The notes beneath the pieces were generated by a model that ran no database searches, was not told where the DNA came from, and saw only the letters and a list, made by a program, of their open reading frames with translations. A DNA stretch of 64,000 nt from CALLMM01 sp964429855 (GTDB taxonomy: Bacteria > Armatimonadota > Chthonomonadetes > Chthonomonadales > CAJBBX01), in the NCBI GenBank assembly GCA_964429855.1, contig CAYSDM010000023.1, positions 1 to 64,000 on the forward strand, given 5' to 3'. Numbering within the stretch: position 1 is the stretch's first letter; the number at the start of each line of letters is the position of its first letter. Below, piece by piece: positions 16,122 through 23,518 of the stretch. Position numbers and translations under genes: made by a program.

Positions 16122-16601
16122 ATGCCCGCTCTTAACCTGAAAGAGCCGTTGATCCAGTTTACGCGCAGCGCGCAGACGATGATGAGCAACGACCTGAAGG
16201 CGATCCCGCAAGAGCAGCTTTGCGTGTCGCCCGGAGGATGTGCGCGGGACGCCCTGAATCTGGTGGCGGAGTGCGCGATGGTCAACGGATTCGTCTCTCG
16301 CTTCCTGCAGACCGGCTCGTTTGAGCGTCCGCCGGCGGAGGATCGGCAGGCGCATCTTGCCTCGTTTGATACCGCCGAAAAAGCCCTGAGCTATCTGGAG
16401 CAGGAGACGAATCATCTGGTCGCCGCAATAGAGGCGGTGGACGAGAACACGCTGGGCGATGTCATTGAGACCACGCCGCTGGGGCGCCCGATGACCCGGT
16501 TCGCTATCGCGCAGCTTCCTGCTGTCCATATGATGTATCACGACGGGCAGCTTAACTATATCCAGACTCTGCACGGCGACGACAAGATGCACTGGAACTG
16601 A
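16122..16601 (+). CDS. DinB-superfamily protein
   Basis: A 159-residue four-helix-bundle protein of the DinB/YfiT-like superfamily. The C-terminal helix HMMYHDGQLNYIQTLHGD (about 137-154) carries the typical metal-binding HxxxHxxQ-like arrangement. Helix 2 (DALNLVAECAMVNGFVSRF) would normally supply the first His, but I see no clear His there, so metal binding may be partial. Family members act as thiol-dependent transferases or have unknown roles. AAAGGAG precedes ATG 16122. The gene ends at a terminator shared with the convergent amidase gene. Confidence 0.75.
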   Translation: MPALNLKEPLIQFTRSAQTMMSNDLKAIPQEQLCVSPGGCARDALNLVAECAMVNGFVSRFLQTGSFERPPAEDRQAHLASFDTAEKALSYLEQETNHLVAAIEAVDENTLGDVIETTPLGRPMTRFAIAQLPAVHMMYHDGQLNYIQTLHGDDKMHWN

Positions 16602-16614
16602 TCGCCGTATCGCC

Positions 16615-16648
16615 GCGAGAGGAGAGATGCTCTCCTCTCGCCATTTTT
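16615..16648 (+). terminator. Terminator between the convergent DinB-like and amidase genes
   Basis: A perfect 12-bp stem (16615-16626 with 16630-16641) with a 3-nt loop, then CATTTTT. The T tract serves the plus-strand gene; it overlaps the amidase stop codon region. Confidence 0.9.
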
Positions 16649-18419
16649 AGCCGGTCAGCGGCGGGATTTTCTCCGTGTCGGGCCACTGGCGATGCCATGC
16701 GGTTTTGCGCTCATAGGCGAGTGCAAGGCGCAGTATGGCATCCTCGCGATAGAGATTGCCGACAAACTCGATCATGACCGGAAGTCCGTTCGCCATGCCG
16801 CAGCGGGTCACCAGCGTCGGATGTCCGGTCAGGTTGGTGTAGAAGATGGTCGGACCGACTCGCGGAGCCGTCACGTAGCAGTCCACCTCTTTCAGAGCGG
16901 CCGCCATCTCCTGCTGCAACTGTCGTCGAAGCTGCATGGCGCGCAGGTAGTCTACCGCCGGTATGGTGGAACCGACGCGGAAGGTGTTGGGCCAGGAGCC
17001 GTCCGCCTGCTGCGCCAGTTCCGAGAGACGACCGCTCTCCCGCAGCTTCGCGAATGCTGCCGAACTCTCCACATTGATGATCGTTCCCGCCAGCCCCTGA
17101 TAGACCGGCTGCGATGGCAACTTCACCGGACGCAGTTCGATCCCCATCCCCTTCAGAACCGCCAGCGCCTCCGTATAGATCGCCTTCAACGCCTCATTGC
17201 GCCCGGCGTTTTCAAAGGCGGCGTTTTCTATGCCGACCCTCAGCTTCTTCAGACTGCTCTCCGGGTCCCAGCGAAAAGGCGCAGCCGTAACGGTTCCGTC
17301 GCGTCCGTCCGGCCCGATCAGCGCGTTCAGAATCAGGGCGCAGTCCTCCACTCCTCGCCCCATCGGTCCGACTTTGTCCATCGTCCAGCAGAGCGTCATT
17401 GCGCCATAACGCGAGATTCGCCCGAAGGTGGGGCGCAGCCCGGTCACGCCATTGACCACCGACGGGCTGACGATGCTTCCAAGCGTCTCCGTGCCGATAG
17501 CGAAACCGACCAGACCGGCGGCGGTCGCGCTGCCCGATCCGGCAGAGGAGCCGCTGGAGCCGGTCGAAGGACGCCAGGGATTGCGTGTCATGCCGCCGAA
17601 CCAGACATCTCCCATGGCCAGTTCGCCCATCGAAAGTTTTGCCAGCAGTACCGCTCCCGCCGTCTCCAGCCGCTCTACCACCGTCGAGTCGGTCTCGATC
17701 ACCTGATTCTGAAACGGCTTCGCCCCGTAGGTGGTCGGAATCCCTCTGGTAGCGAAAAGGTCTTTGATGCCGTAGGGGATGCCATGAAGCGGACTGCGTG
17801 GCTTGCCCGACGCCATCTCGCGATCCGCCCGTTGCGCCTGACGTAAAGCCAGTTCTTCAGTGAGAGTCACCACGCAGTTGAGGCGGGGACCGAACCTCTT
17901 CAGCCGATCCAGATACATGCGGGTCAGTTCCATCGAGGTAACGCGGCGCGCCTGAAGCAGCCGGGATAGCTCTGCCGCAGTCGCGAACGCCAGGCTCTCC
18001 GGGACGCCGGAATAGGGGCGCGCAGGCTCCCGGCTGATCCGAAAAGAGCTTTTTCCGGCAGGAATCTCCATCCCCGGCAGGTTCGGATCGAAACGCACCG
18101 CCAGTTCCGCGCCGCTCGGTAACTCCGTCTGCCGCACCGCCTTCAAACCGCTGCGCGTGGCCCCCAGCCGACGCGCCATCTGCTCACGCTCCGCCGATGT
18201 GTGCGACCGTCCTGCCACCTTATCGCTGGCCGCCACATCCGACGCGGTAATCGCCTCTTCCAGTGTCTGGGCCGCCGCGCCGGTCTGTCCGGCGGGGGAC
18301 GCCTGTGCCTCCTCCGCTCCGACAGATCCCGCCGCAACGCCCAGCGCTGCCGCCTTCATGAACTCCCGTCGGCTGAATGCCCTGTCTCTCTTCACACCGT
18401 CTCGCTCTTTTCCGTTCAT
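16647..18419 (-). CDS. Amidase-signature hydrolase with Tat signal
   Basis: A 590-residue amidase of the Ser-cisSer-Lys family. An N-terminal twin-arginine signal (FSRREFMKAAALGVAAG, 15-31, then a likely Ala-rich cleavage site) points to export. Catalytic residues are Lys219 (YGIKDLF), cis-Ser288/289 in STGSSGSSAGSGSA and nucleophile Ser315 (ETLGSIVSPS). The region between the signal and residue 135 is longer than in cytoplasmic amidases and looks poorly ordered. The substrate is unknown; amides, nitrile-derived amides or peptide amides are typical. The next upstream sequence is a 583-bp gene-free stretch, so the gene probably has its own promoter. Confidence 0.92.
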   Translation of the reverse strand: MNGKERDGVKRDRAFSRREFMKAAALGVAAGSVGAEEAQASPAGQTGAAAQTLEEAITASDVAASDKVAGRSHTSAEREQMARRLGATRSGLKAVRQTELPSGAELAVRFDPNLPGMEIPAGKSSFRISREPARPYSGVPESLAFATAAELSRLLQARRVTSMELTRMYLDRLKRFGPRLNCVVTLTEELALRQAQRADREMASGKPRSPLHGIPYGIKDLFATRGIPTTYGAKPFQNQVIETDSTVVERLETAGAVLLAKLSMGELAMGDVWFGGMTRNPWRPSTGSSGSSAGSGSATAAGLVGFAIGTETLGSIVSPSVVNGVTGLRPTFGRISRYGAMTLCWTMDKVGPMGRGVEDCALILNALIGPDGRDGTVTAAPFRWDPESSLKKLRVGIENAAFENAGRNEALKAIYTEALAVLKGMGIELRPVKLPSQPVYQGLAGTIINVESSAAFAKLRESGRLSELAQQADGSWPNTFRVGSTIPAVDYLRAMQLRRQLQQEMAAALKEVDCYVTAPRVGPTIFYTNLTGHPTLVTRCGMANGLPVMIEFVGNLYREDAILRLALAYERKTAWHRQWPDTEKIPPLTG

Positions 18420-19002
18420 CGACTCCCCCTGTGTCGGCTGCGGTTTTTCTGTTCAGGAATAGTTTACCCATCGCATCGGCAGATAACAGAAATCCTCTTT
18501 GACGTTTCGTTGACACTGAAGGGATAGACTGAAAACGGTGAAGAAAGGCAGCCTGGCGCAGGAGCCAGACCGATGAACGGACAGAATCGCATTCCGTTCC
18601 TCCTGGCCGCTTTCTTCTTGCCCCAGAACCAGGAGTCAGAATCTACCAGACCGCTGCGCAGCCAGACGGCGCGCCGGTATCTGCGGACGCGCCGCGCGCC
18701 CCGCGTCTTCGGAAGGACTCCGTTTCGCATCATGCGGACACGGGAGCGCCTCCTGCTCCAACGCAGGCAGCGCCTGCAGAATCGGAGTATGCATGGATCA
18801 CGCCGCCTTCGACATCGCCCCATGACTTAGGCGAAAGGGACCGGGATGTCCCACCATACGTCCGACCCGATACCTCCCCCCGGGTCGGACGTATGCATGT
18901 TTGGACTTCGGTGGTACACTATCGGAGAGAGGGCGCAGTATCCGCCCGCGCCGATTGGAGGACGGATCGCCTGAACCGAATCAAGCATGGGAGGAACGGC
19001 TG
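18420..19002. other. Gene-poor intergenic region of 583 bp
   Basis: It lies between two divergently transcribed genes, the amidase and the NuiA-like gene, so both promoters must be here. Short reading frames exist on both strands, such as an Arg-rich 85-residue one at 18573-18830, but they have no family resemblance. The only striking structure is the perfect inverted repeat at 18855-18895. Confidence 0.6.
18855..18895. repeat. Perfect 14-bp inverted repeat
   Basis: CATACGTCCGACCC (18855-18868) and its exact reverse complement (18882-18895) are separated by a C-rich 13-nt loop. No T tract follows on either strand, so this is not a standard terminator. It lies about 110 bp before the NuiA-like gene and could be an operator, an mRNA hairpin or a remnant of a mobile element. 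Confidence 0.8.
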
Positions 19003-19431
19003 ATGACCAGCGCGCCGGAACCGAAACATCCCCTGGTGGCCGAACTGGAAGAGGCGTCTCGCGACCTTCTGTACATGAGCGAGAGCGACTATCCGCTGAC
19101 CCCGTTTCTCTGGGAGAAAGAGAAGACCGGCGAGGAGGGCGTGACGCCGGAGAGCGTCGCCGCCTTAGCCGGGTATCCGGCAGAGACGCCGGTGGAAGTG
19201 GTGGATTTTGAGGGCTTCTTTGAGGCGGCGCAAGCTGAGGAGGACTGGTACGAGCCGGAGGAGCGGCTCCAGGCGAAGGGCTTCCAGAATCTGGTGGCTC
19301 TCCTGCAGACGCATCTTGCCGATCTACAGGTGTATAAGGTGGGAGGAGAGCCGGAGCGCGAGGTCTTCATTGTCGGCGTAACGGAGACGGGCGACTACGC
19401 CGGAGTATCCACCCGGGTTGTCGAGACATAA
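19003..19431 (+). CDS. Nuclease A inhibitor (NuiA)-like protein
   Basis: A 142-residue acidic protein resembling Anabaena NuiA: LLYMSESDYPLTPFLWE (25-41), a central acidic region, and the C-terminal block LADLQVYKVGG...VFIVGVTETGDYAGVST. NuiA binds and blocks the NucA sugar-non-specific nuclease, protecting the producer. Support is unusually strong here because the convergent neighbour encodes a NucA-like nuclease, with the stop codons 39 bp apart. ATG 19003 has GGAGG at 8 nt. No signal peptide is seen, so the inhibitor would guard the cytoplasm. A short weak hairpin (about 19438-19463) separates the two genes. Confidence 0.85.
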   Translation: MTSAPEPKHPLVAELEEASRDLLYMSESDYPLTPFLWEKEKTGEEGVTPESVAALAGYPAETPVEVVDFEGFFEAAQAEEDWYEPEERLQAKGFQNLVALLQTHLADLQVYKVGGEPEREVFIVGVTETGDYAGVSTRVVET

Positions 19432-19470
19432 AAACAACAGGGCAGAGGCGATCCCCGGCCCTGCATGGTT

Positions 19471-20379
19471 CTACTCGCGGTCCACCGTTCCGAGTAGTCG
19501 GGATCGGGTCGCGGCAGGCACGTTGTCCAGAAGTTTATAACCGGTTAACTGCTCAATCTCCGAGGGAGCGACCCGGAAACGCCGCCAGTCGGTTTCGCGA
19601 ATATCGTCCCGATTGGGCATCTTCACCGCGATCACCCGCGTATTGCGATCCATCCGCTGAAGATCGTCTCCCGGGGCATCGTCCATCAGTATAATCACCT
19701 TCCAGGTGAAAGCGGGAACCGTTATTCGCCGCACCCGGCCGATCTTGCGCGGTCTCTCCGAATCCGCCACGCCCGCCACGATATAGGCTTCCTTGCCCTT
19801 CTCAATCTCGCCTCGCGTGTAGTCCTCCAACTCCTTCCAGGGACCCTGATTATTCCCTCCCGCCTGCGGCACGATGTTGGTCATCAGGAAGGTCGCGTTG
19901 TTATCTTCGCGGGAGTTGGCGCGATCTGCCGAAGGGCACATATGCCCGCGATCAAAGCCGCTGCGGGTATAGTCGCCCGGCGTGATCCGGTCAAAGCTGT
20001 CAGGCAGGTCGGGGTCCGGCTGAAACTGCCCGCGCTCTACCGATCCAAGATCCTCCCGGCTCAGATGCCAGCTTACCCAGTTGGGGCGATTGCGTTCGGC
20101 ATTGTAGGAGAGCACGTACTGCGGGCGCTGTATCAGATAGTTCTCGCGGTTGTCGGGATTATCGGCGGCGTTGTCCGGGTTCCCCAGGAGCAGATTCGCC
20201 TGCATCCGACCACTCGGATCGCGAGTCCCGCCGGTTTCGGCGCGTCGGGAGGGTGACTCGGAAGTGGTTGTTCGTCCGCTCTTTGCGGGAGGCTGCGGGC
20301 GGTTAAGACTTCTCAGGAAGAAGAAAGCTACCACCACGATCAGAAAAACGATAATGGCAGCCGGAGAGCGGTTTTTCAT
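19471..20379 (-). CDS. DNA/RNA non-specific endonuclease (NucA/beta-beta-alpha-Me type), membrane-anchored or secreted
   Basis: A 302-residue protein with an N-terminal hydrophobic segment (about 8-23, AIIVFLIVVVAFFFL) that is either a signal anchor or a signal peptide. A disordered linker runs to about 60, then the nuclease domain. The active-site motif is FDRGHMCPSADR with general base His146, and Mg-binding Asn177 lies in GNNQGPWKELE. Family enzymes degrade single- and double-stranded DNA and RNA without base preference and are used for nutrient scavenging or competition. The neighbouring NuiA-like gene would protect against misdirected enzyme. This pairing mirrors Anabaena nucA/nuiA and supports both calls. 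Confidence 0.92.
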   Translation of the reverse strand: MKNRSPAAIIVFLIVVVAFFFLRSLNRPQPPAKSGRTTTSESPSRRAETGGTRDPSGRMQANLLLGNPDNAADNPDNRENYLIQRPQYVLSYNAERNRPNWVSWHLSREDLGSVERGQFQPDPDLPDSFDRITPGDYTRSGFDRGHMCPSADRANSREDNNATFLMTNIVPQAGGNNQGPWKELEDYTRGEIEKGKEAYIVAGVADSERPRKIGRVRRITVPAFTWKVIILMDDAPGDDLQRMDRNTRVIAVKMPNRDDIRETDWRRFRVAPSEIEQLTGYKLLDNVPAATRSRLLGTVDRE

Positions 20380-20455
20380 GGTTGGAACTCACCTCATAAT
20401 CGGGAAGCGGATCGGCGCGCGGCGACGGCTCAGGCTGGATGTCAGAACGCCGATT

Positions 20456-21162
20456 TTATAGCCCCTCATTAGGGAAATCGGCTTCGTTTTCCTGCGCGGG
20501 AAAGACCGATTCAAACGCCTGCCTGACAATGGCGTTCGTCTGAGCCATCAGGTTGAAGACCAGCGCCTCGCGATAGAGACGCTGCGCAGGATGAGAAGTA
20601 AGCAGCGCGCCTCCGCCGCAAGCCATCGCTGCCAGCCGCGCCAGCCGCGCCGCCATATCTCCCAGTTCGGCGCGCTGTGGCGAAACGCCGGGCAGTCCTG
20701 CGCATCCGCCAGCGCCAGCATCTCCTGCCCCTCCGCATCGCGAACGCCCAGAACCACCTTCTCGAAGACGCCCGCGCCGGTCATCCAGGGAATCAGCCCG
20801 TTCACCCTGCCATTTTTCCAGACCGGAGCCGGACCGTCCGGATTACGCAGATGCCCGAACGCCACGCCGGCCCGCAGCCAACCCGAGTCCGCCGTATGGT
20901 CATGCAGGCTTGGATTGGCGACGAACTGCTGTAACGCCACAAACCCGAACGCGCCGCTGGCTTCCCCCAGGATCGCCAGCGCCTCGCAGAACTCCTGTCC
21001 CGTTAACGGCATCCGCGCGCCAGCCCCGATATGCAGACCGGCGCGGCAAAACTGCGCGTAGGATTCCGCCATCGCGTCGCCATCCGAATCGAGCCTTTCG
21101 GCTTTTTCACGAAGTCCTTCGGCAAAGTCCGCCAGGGCGGACAGATATTCCGTCACGCACAT
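20456..21162 (-). pseudogene. Acyl-CoA-dehydrogenase-like gene, apparently frameshifted
   Basis: The N-terminal and middle parts are in one frame: MCVTEYLSALADFAEGLR, the helical domain, then VWKNGRVNGLIPWMTGAG and VVLGVRDAEGQEMLALAD. The C-terminal helix is in another frame, starting ELGDMAARLARLAAMACGG and including SHPAQRLYREALVFNLMAQT, as in DszC/acyl-CoA dehydrogenase C-termini. One extra T in the coding-strand run at 20683-20685 would fuse them through AFSPQRAELGDMAAR. This is either a real one-base deletion or a homopolymer sequencing error. Even when repaired, the protein would be only about 235 residues, shorter than the usual 380 or so, so the gene may be a degenerate or compact paralogue. 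It ends 76 bp before the nuclease start. Confidence 0.65.
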
Positions 21163-21169
21163 ATCCGCC

Positions 21170-22033
21170 TCACTCTCCGGTCTGTTTCAGGAGCAGGCGC
21201 GCTGTGACCGGGAAGTGATCGGAGGGATAGCGTCCACGCAGGTTGTCGCGGACAATCTGCGCTTCCAGTACATAGAAATCCAACGAGGCGAAGACATAGT
21301 CTATTTTCTCGCCGGAGGTCGCGCCTTTGAAAGCGTGAAACGTACCGACCTTCGACGCACCTGAATGGCGCACACGGAAGGTATCTATCAGCGGAAAGTC
21401 GAGGTGAGAGGTGAGGAAGCGCGTGGCGGCGTTCTCTTCGCCCGCGTTCAGGTCTCCAAGCAGCAGGATCGGCTCCGCCCTCTGCCGCGCCCGCATACGC
21501 TCCAGCAGCAGACGAACGCTGCGCTCCCGCGAGGGCTGCGAAGCATGATCCAGATGGACGTTATAGACATACAGACCGCGCCCGGTCTCCCGATCTATCA
21601 GCCGCGCCCAGGTGCAGATACGGGTGATCTGGTTTCCCCAGGATTTCGAGCCGGGAACATCCGGCGTGTCGGAGAGCCAGAAGGTTCCACTCTCTTCCGC
21701 GCGAAACCGGTTCTTTCGATAGAAAATCGCGCAGTGCTCGCCGGCAGCCTGCCCGTCATCCCTTCCAACGCCCAGCGCCGCGTAATCGGGCAGCGCCTTC
21801 AGCAGTTCCTCTATCTGGAACCGCAGCGCCTCCTGAAGCCCGATCACGTCGGCTTTCTGGCTTCGAAGGAGGTTGAAAACCATCTCACGCCGCTTTTCCC
21901 AGTGATTGTCTCCATCGTTTGCCGTACCATACCGAATATTGAAACTCATGACGCGCAGTTCGTGGCTGCGCTCCGGCAATTGTCCAGCCGCCATCGCCCC
22001 CAGCGTCAGCAGCAGCATGATCCCCGTATACAC
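21170..22033 (-). CDS. Secreted endonuclease/exonuclease/phosphatase (EEP) family protein
   Basis: A 287-residue metal-dependent phosphodiesterase or phosphatase with a signal peptide (about 3-17, TGIMLLLTLGAMAAG). EEP landmarks in order: VMSFNIRYG (Asn metal site), DVIGLQEAL (Glu metal ligand), YNVHLDH, LLLGDLNAG and the C-terminal SDHFPVTARL with the catalytic Asp-His pair. The DNWE/HWEKRR region and GTFWLSDTPD are typical of secreted members annotated as sphingomyelinase-like or endonuclease-like; I cannot decide the substrate. The gene ends 8 bp before the start of the acyl-CoA-dehydrogenase-like gene. Confidence 0.9.
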   Translation of the reverse strand: MYTGIMLLLTLGAMAAGQLPERSHELRVMSFNIRYGTANDGDNHWEKRREMVFNLLRSQKADVIGLQEALRFQIEELLKALPDYAALGVGRDDGQAAGEHCAIFYRKNRFRAEESGTFWLSDTPDVPGSKSWGNQITRICTWARLIDRETGRGLYVYNVHLDHASQPSRERSVRLLLERMRARQRAEPILLLGDLNAGEENAATRFLTSHLDFPLIDTFRVRHSGASKVGTFHAFKGATSGEKIDYVFASLDFYVLEAQIVRDNLRGRYPSDHFPVTARLLLKQTGE

Positions 22034-22072
22034 CCTACCATACCTTATTCCTCATGGATTTATCGCCGTAGT

Positions 22073-22113
22073 GTTAGAGCGCGGCGCTCGACCGTCTGGC
22101 GCCGCGCTCTAAC
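22073..22113 (-). terminator. Long hairpin downstream of the fucosidase gene
   Basis: A perfect 15-bp stem (22073-22087 with 22099-22113) with an 11-nt loop lies just past the stop codon of the GH29 gene. No T tract follows on the minus strand, so it may stabilise the mRNA 3' end or act with Rho rather than as a classical terminator. Confidence 0.55.
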
Positions 22114-22124
22114 AGCCTTCTTGA

Positions 22125-23357
22125 CTAGAGCGGTCCCATCGGCAGGCTGCTCGGTGGTCCATCCAGTTCCAGCGCGATCACGGCATCGTAGGGATCGGGC
22201 GGATCGGCGGGTAAGCCGCTCATAATCACCCTGCCGTTGGAGGCGCGAGTGACCTTCGCCTCCTGTCCGGTCGCCAGCAGTCGCGCCGATTTTACCTCGT
22301 TGCCCACTCCGGCGATGCAGGCGGTCTCTCCAGGCCAGCGGAACACATGCAGATAGGCGGTGTTTCCCTTCGCGGTCGTCGTGCCGATCATGCCGCCGCC
22401 GAACGCGCAACGTTGAGAGCCATAGATGGACTCTCCGTTGACCTCCAGCCATCGTCCTATCGCCTGAAGCCGATCCGCGTCCTCTTCCGGGATCGTTCCA
22501 TCAGCGCGCGGACCCACGTTCAGCAGATAGTTTCCTTCGCCGCGCGCTGCCTCCACCAGATTCTGAATTAACTGCGCAATGGTCTTTCGGTTGGGATTGT
22601 GGCGGATAAAGCCCCAGCCGCAGGAGTCGCCGATGGTCATGCAGGACTCCCATCCGCGTCCTGGTCGGGAGGCGGTGACATGCTGTTCCGGCGTATCCAG
22701 ATCCTCTTCAATGCCGGAACGGTTGTTGATGAGGATGTCCGGCTGAAGCTGCCGCACCATCGCATTGACCTCCGCCGACCGCCAGTAGTCGGCGATGTCC
22801 TTGCCGTCCACATTCGGAACCCAGCCGCCGTCGTACCACAACACATCTATCTTGCCGTAGTTGGTCATCAACTCTTTGACCTGCGCATGGTACTGCTGCA
22901 CCATCGCCTCGACGCTGGCAGGTTCCTTCTCGCGCCCCAGGAAGTAGCCGGGGAAACGCCAGTCCAGCAGCGAATAGTAGAACCCGACCCGCATACCGGC
23001 GCGTCGGCACGCCTCGACATACTCCCGGACAAAATCGCGTTTCGCGGCGGTTTTAACGCTGGTAAAGTCGCTCGCCTGGCTGTCGAAAAGGCAGAATCCG
23101 TCATGATGGCGGGTAGTGAGAACCATATACTTCATGCCCGCCTGTTTCGCCAGCCCGACCCAGGCGTCAGCGTCGAATCGGTCGGGGTTGAACTGCTGCG
23201 CCAGAACCGCATACTCCTCCTGCGGAATCTGCTCCACATACATCACCCACTCGCCGCGCGCGGGGATGGCATACAGCCCCCAGTGAATGAACATTCCAAA
23301 CCGCGCCTGATGAAACCACTGCATCCGGCGCGTGTAATCGCTCTGCTCGGTCGTCAT
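22125..23357 (-). CDS. Alpha-L-fucosidase (GH29)
   Basis: A 410-residue glycoside hydrolase that removes alpha-linked L-fucose. The GH29 barrel is clear: RFGMFIHWGLYA with His25, TTRHHDGFCLFDS with His84/His85 in the fucose site, and IDVLWYDGGW with nucleophile Asp176. Downstream WGFIRHNPNRKT and YLLNVGPRADG are family blocks, and a small beta-sandwich follows. There is no signal peptide, so it would act in the cytoplasm on imported oligosaccharides. ATG 23357 has GGGAGA upstream, and homology starts here. Other carbohydrate-active genes in the window are not adjacent, so this is a single-gene locus. Confidence 0.95.
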   Translation of the reverse strand: MTTEQSDYTRRMQWFHQARFGMFIHWGLYAIPARGEWVMYVEQIPQEEYAVLAQQFNPDRFDADAWVGLAKQAGMKYMVLTTRHHDGFCLFDSQASDFTSVKTAAKRDFVREYVEACRRAGMRVGFYYSLLDWRFPGYFLGREKEPASVEAMVQQYHAQVKELMTNYGKIDVLWYDGGWVPNVDGKDIADYWRSAEVNAMVRQLQPDILINNRSGIEEDLDTPEQHVTASRPGRGWESCMTIGDSCGWGFIRHNPNRKTIAQLIQNLVEAARGEGNYLLNVGPRADGTIPEEDADRLQAIGRWLEVNGESIYGSQRCAFGGGMIGTTTAKGNTAYLHVFRWPGETACIAGVGNEVKSARLLATGQEAKVTRASNGRVIMSGLPADPPDPYDAVIALELDGPPSSLPMGPL

Positions 23358-23462
23358 CGGTGTCTCCCTGTGAAGGTGATCTTCGGTCAAGGGCGTCAAT
23401 GCCCTCGCTTACCGGGGCGTTGTTCGGCGCGATGGAGCGGGGTTCCTGCCCCGGAGTAGAGA

Positions 23463-23492
23463 ATAAAAAGGGCAGACCTTCGGGTCTGCCCC
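23463..23492 (-). terminator. Rho-independent terminator of argS
   Basis: A 9-bp GC-rich stem (23470-23478 with 23483-23491) with a tetraloop. On the minus strand it runs into TTTTTATTC, just after the argS stop codon. Confidence 0.9.
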
Positions 23493-23518
23493 GTACTTCC
23501 GGCTTCCCAGGATGCAGA

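Noticed and set aside
18573..18830. 85-residue Arg-rich reading frame
   Set aside because: Low-complexity composition and no family signal, overlapping a similar frame on the other strand; probably chance coding in GC-rich DNA.
22073..22113. Attachment or insertion site at the 15-bp stem
   Set aside because: It lies directly after a stop codon in a short gap, which fits a transcript-end hairpin better than an integration site.
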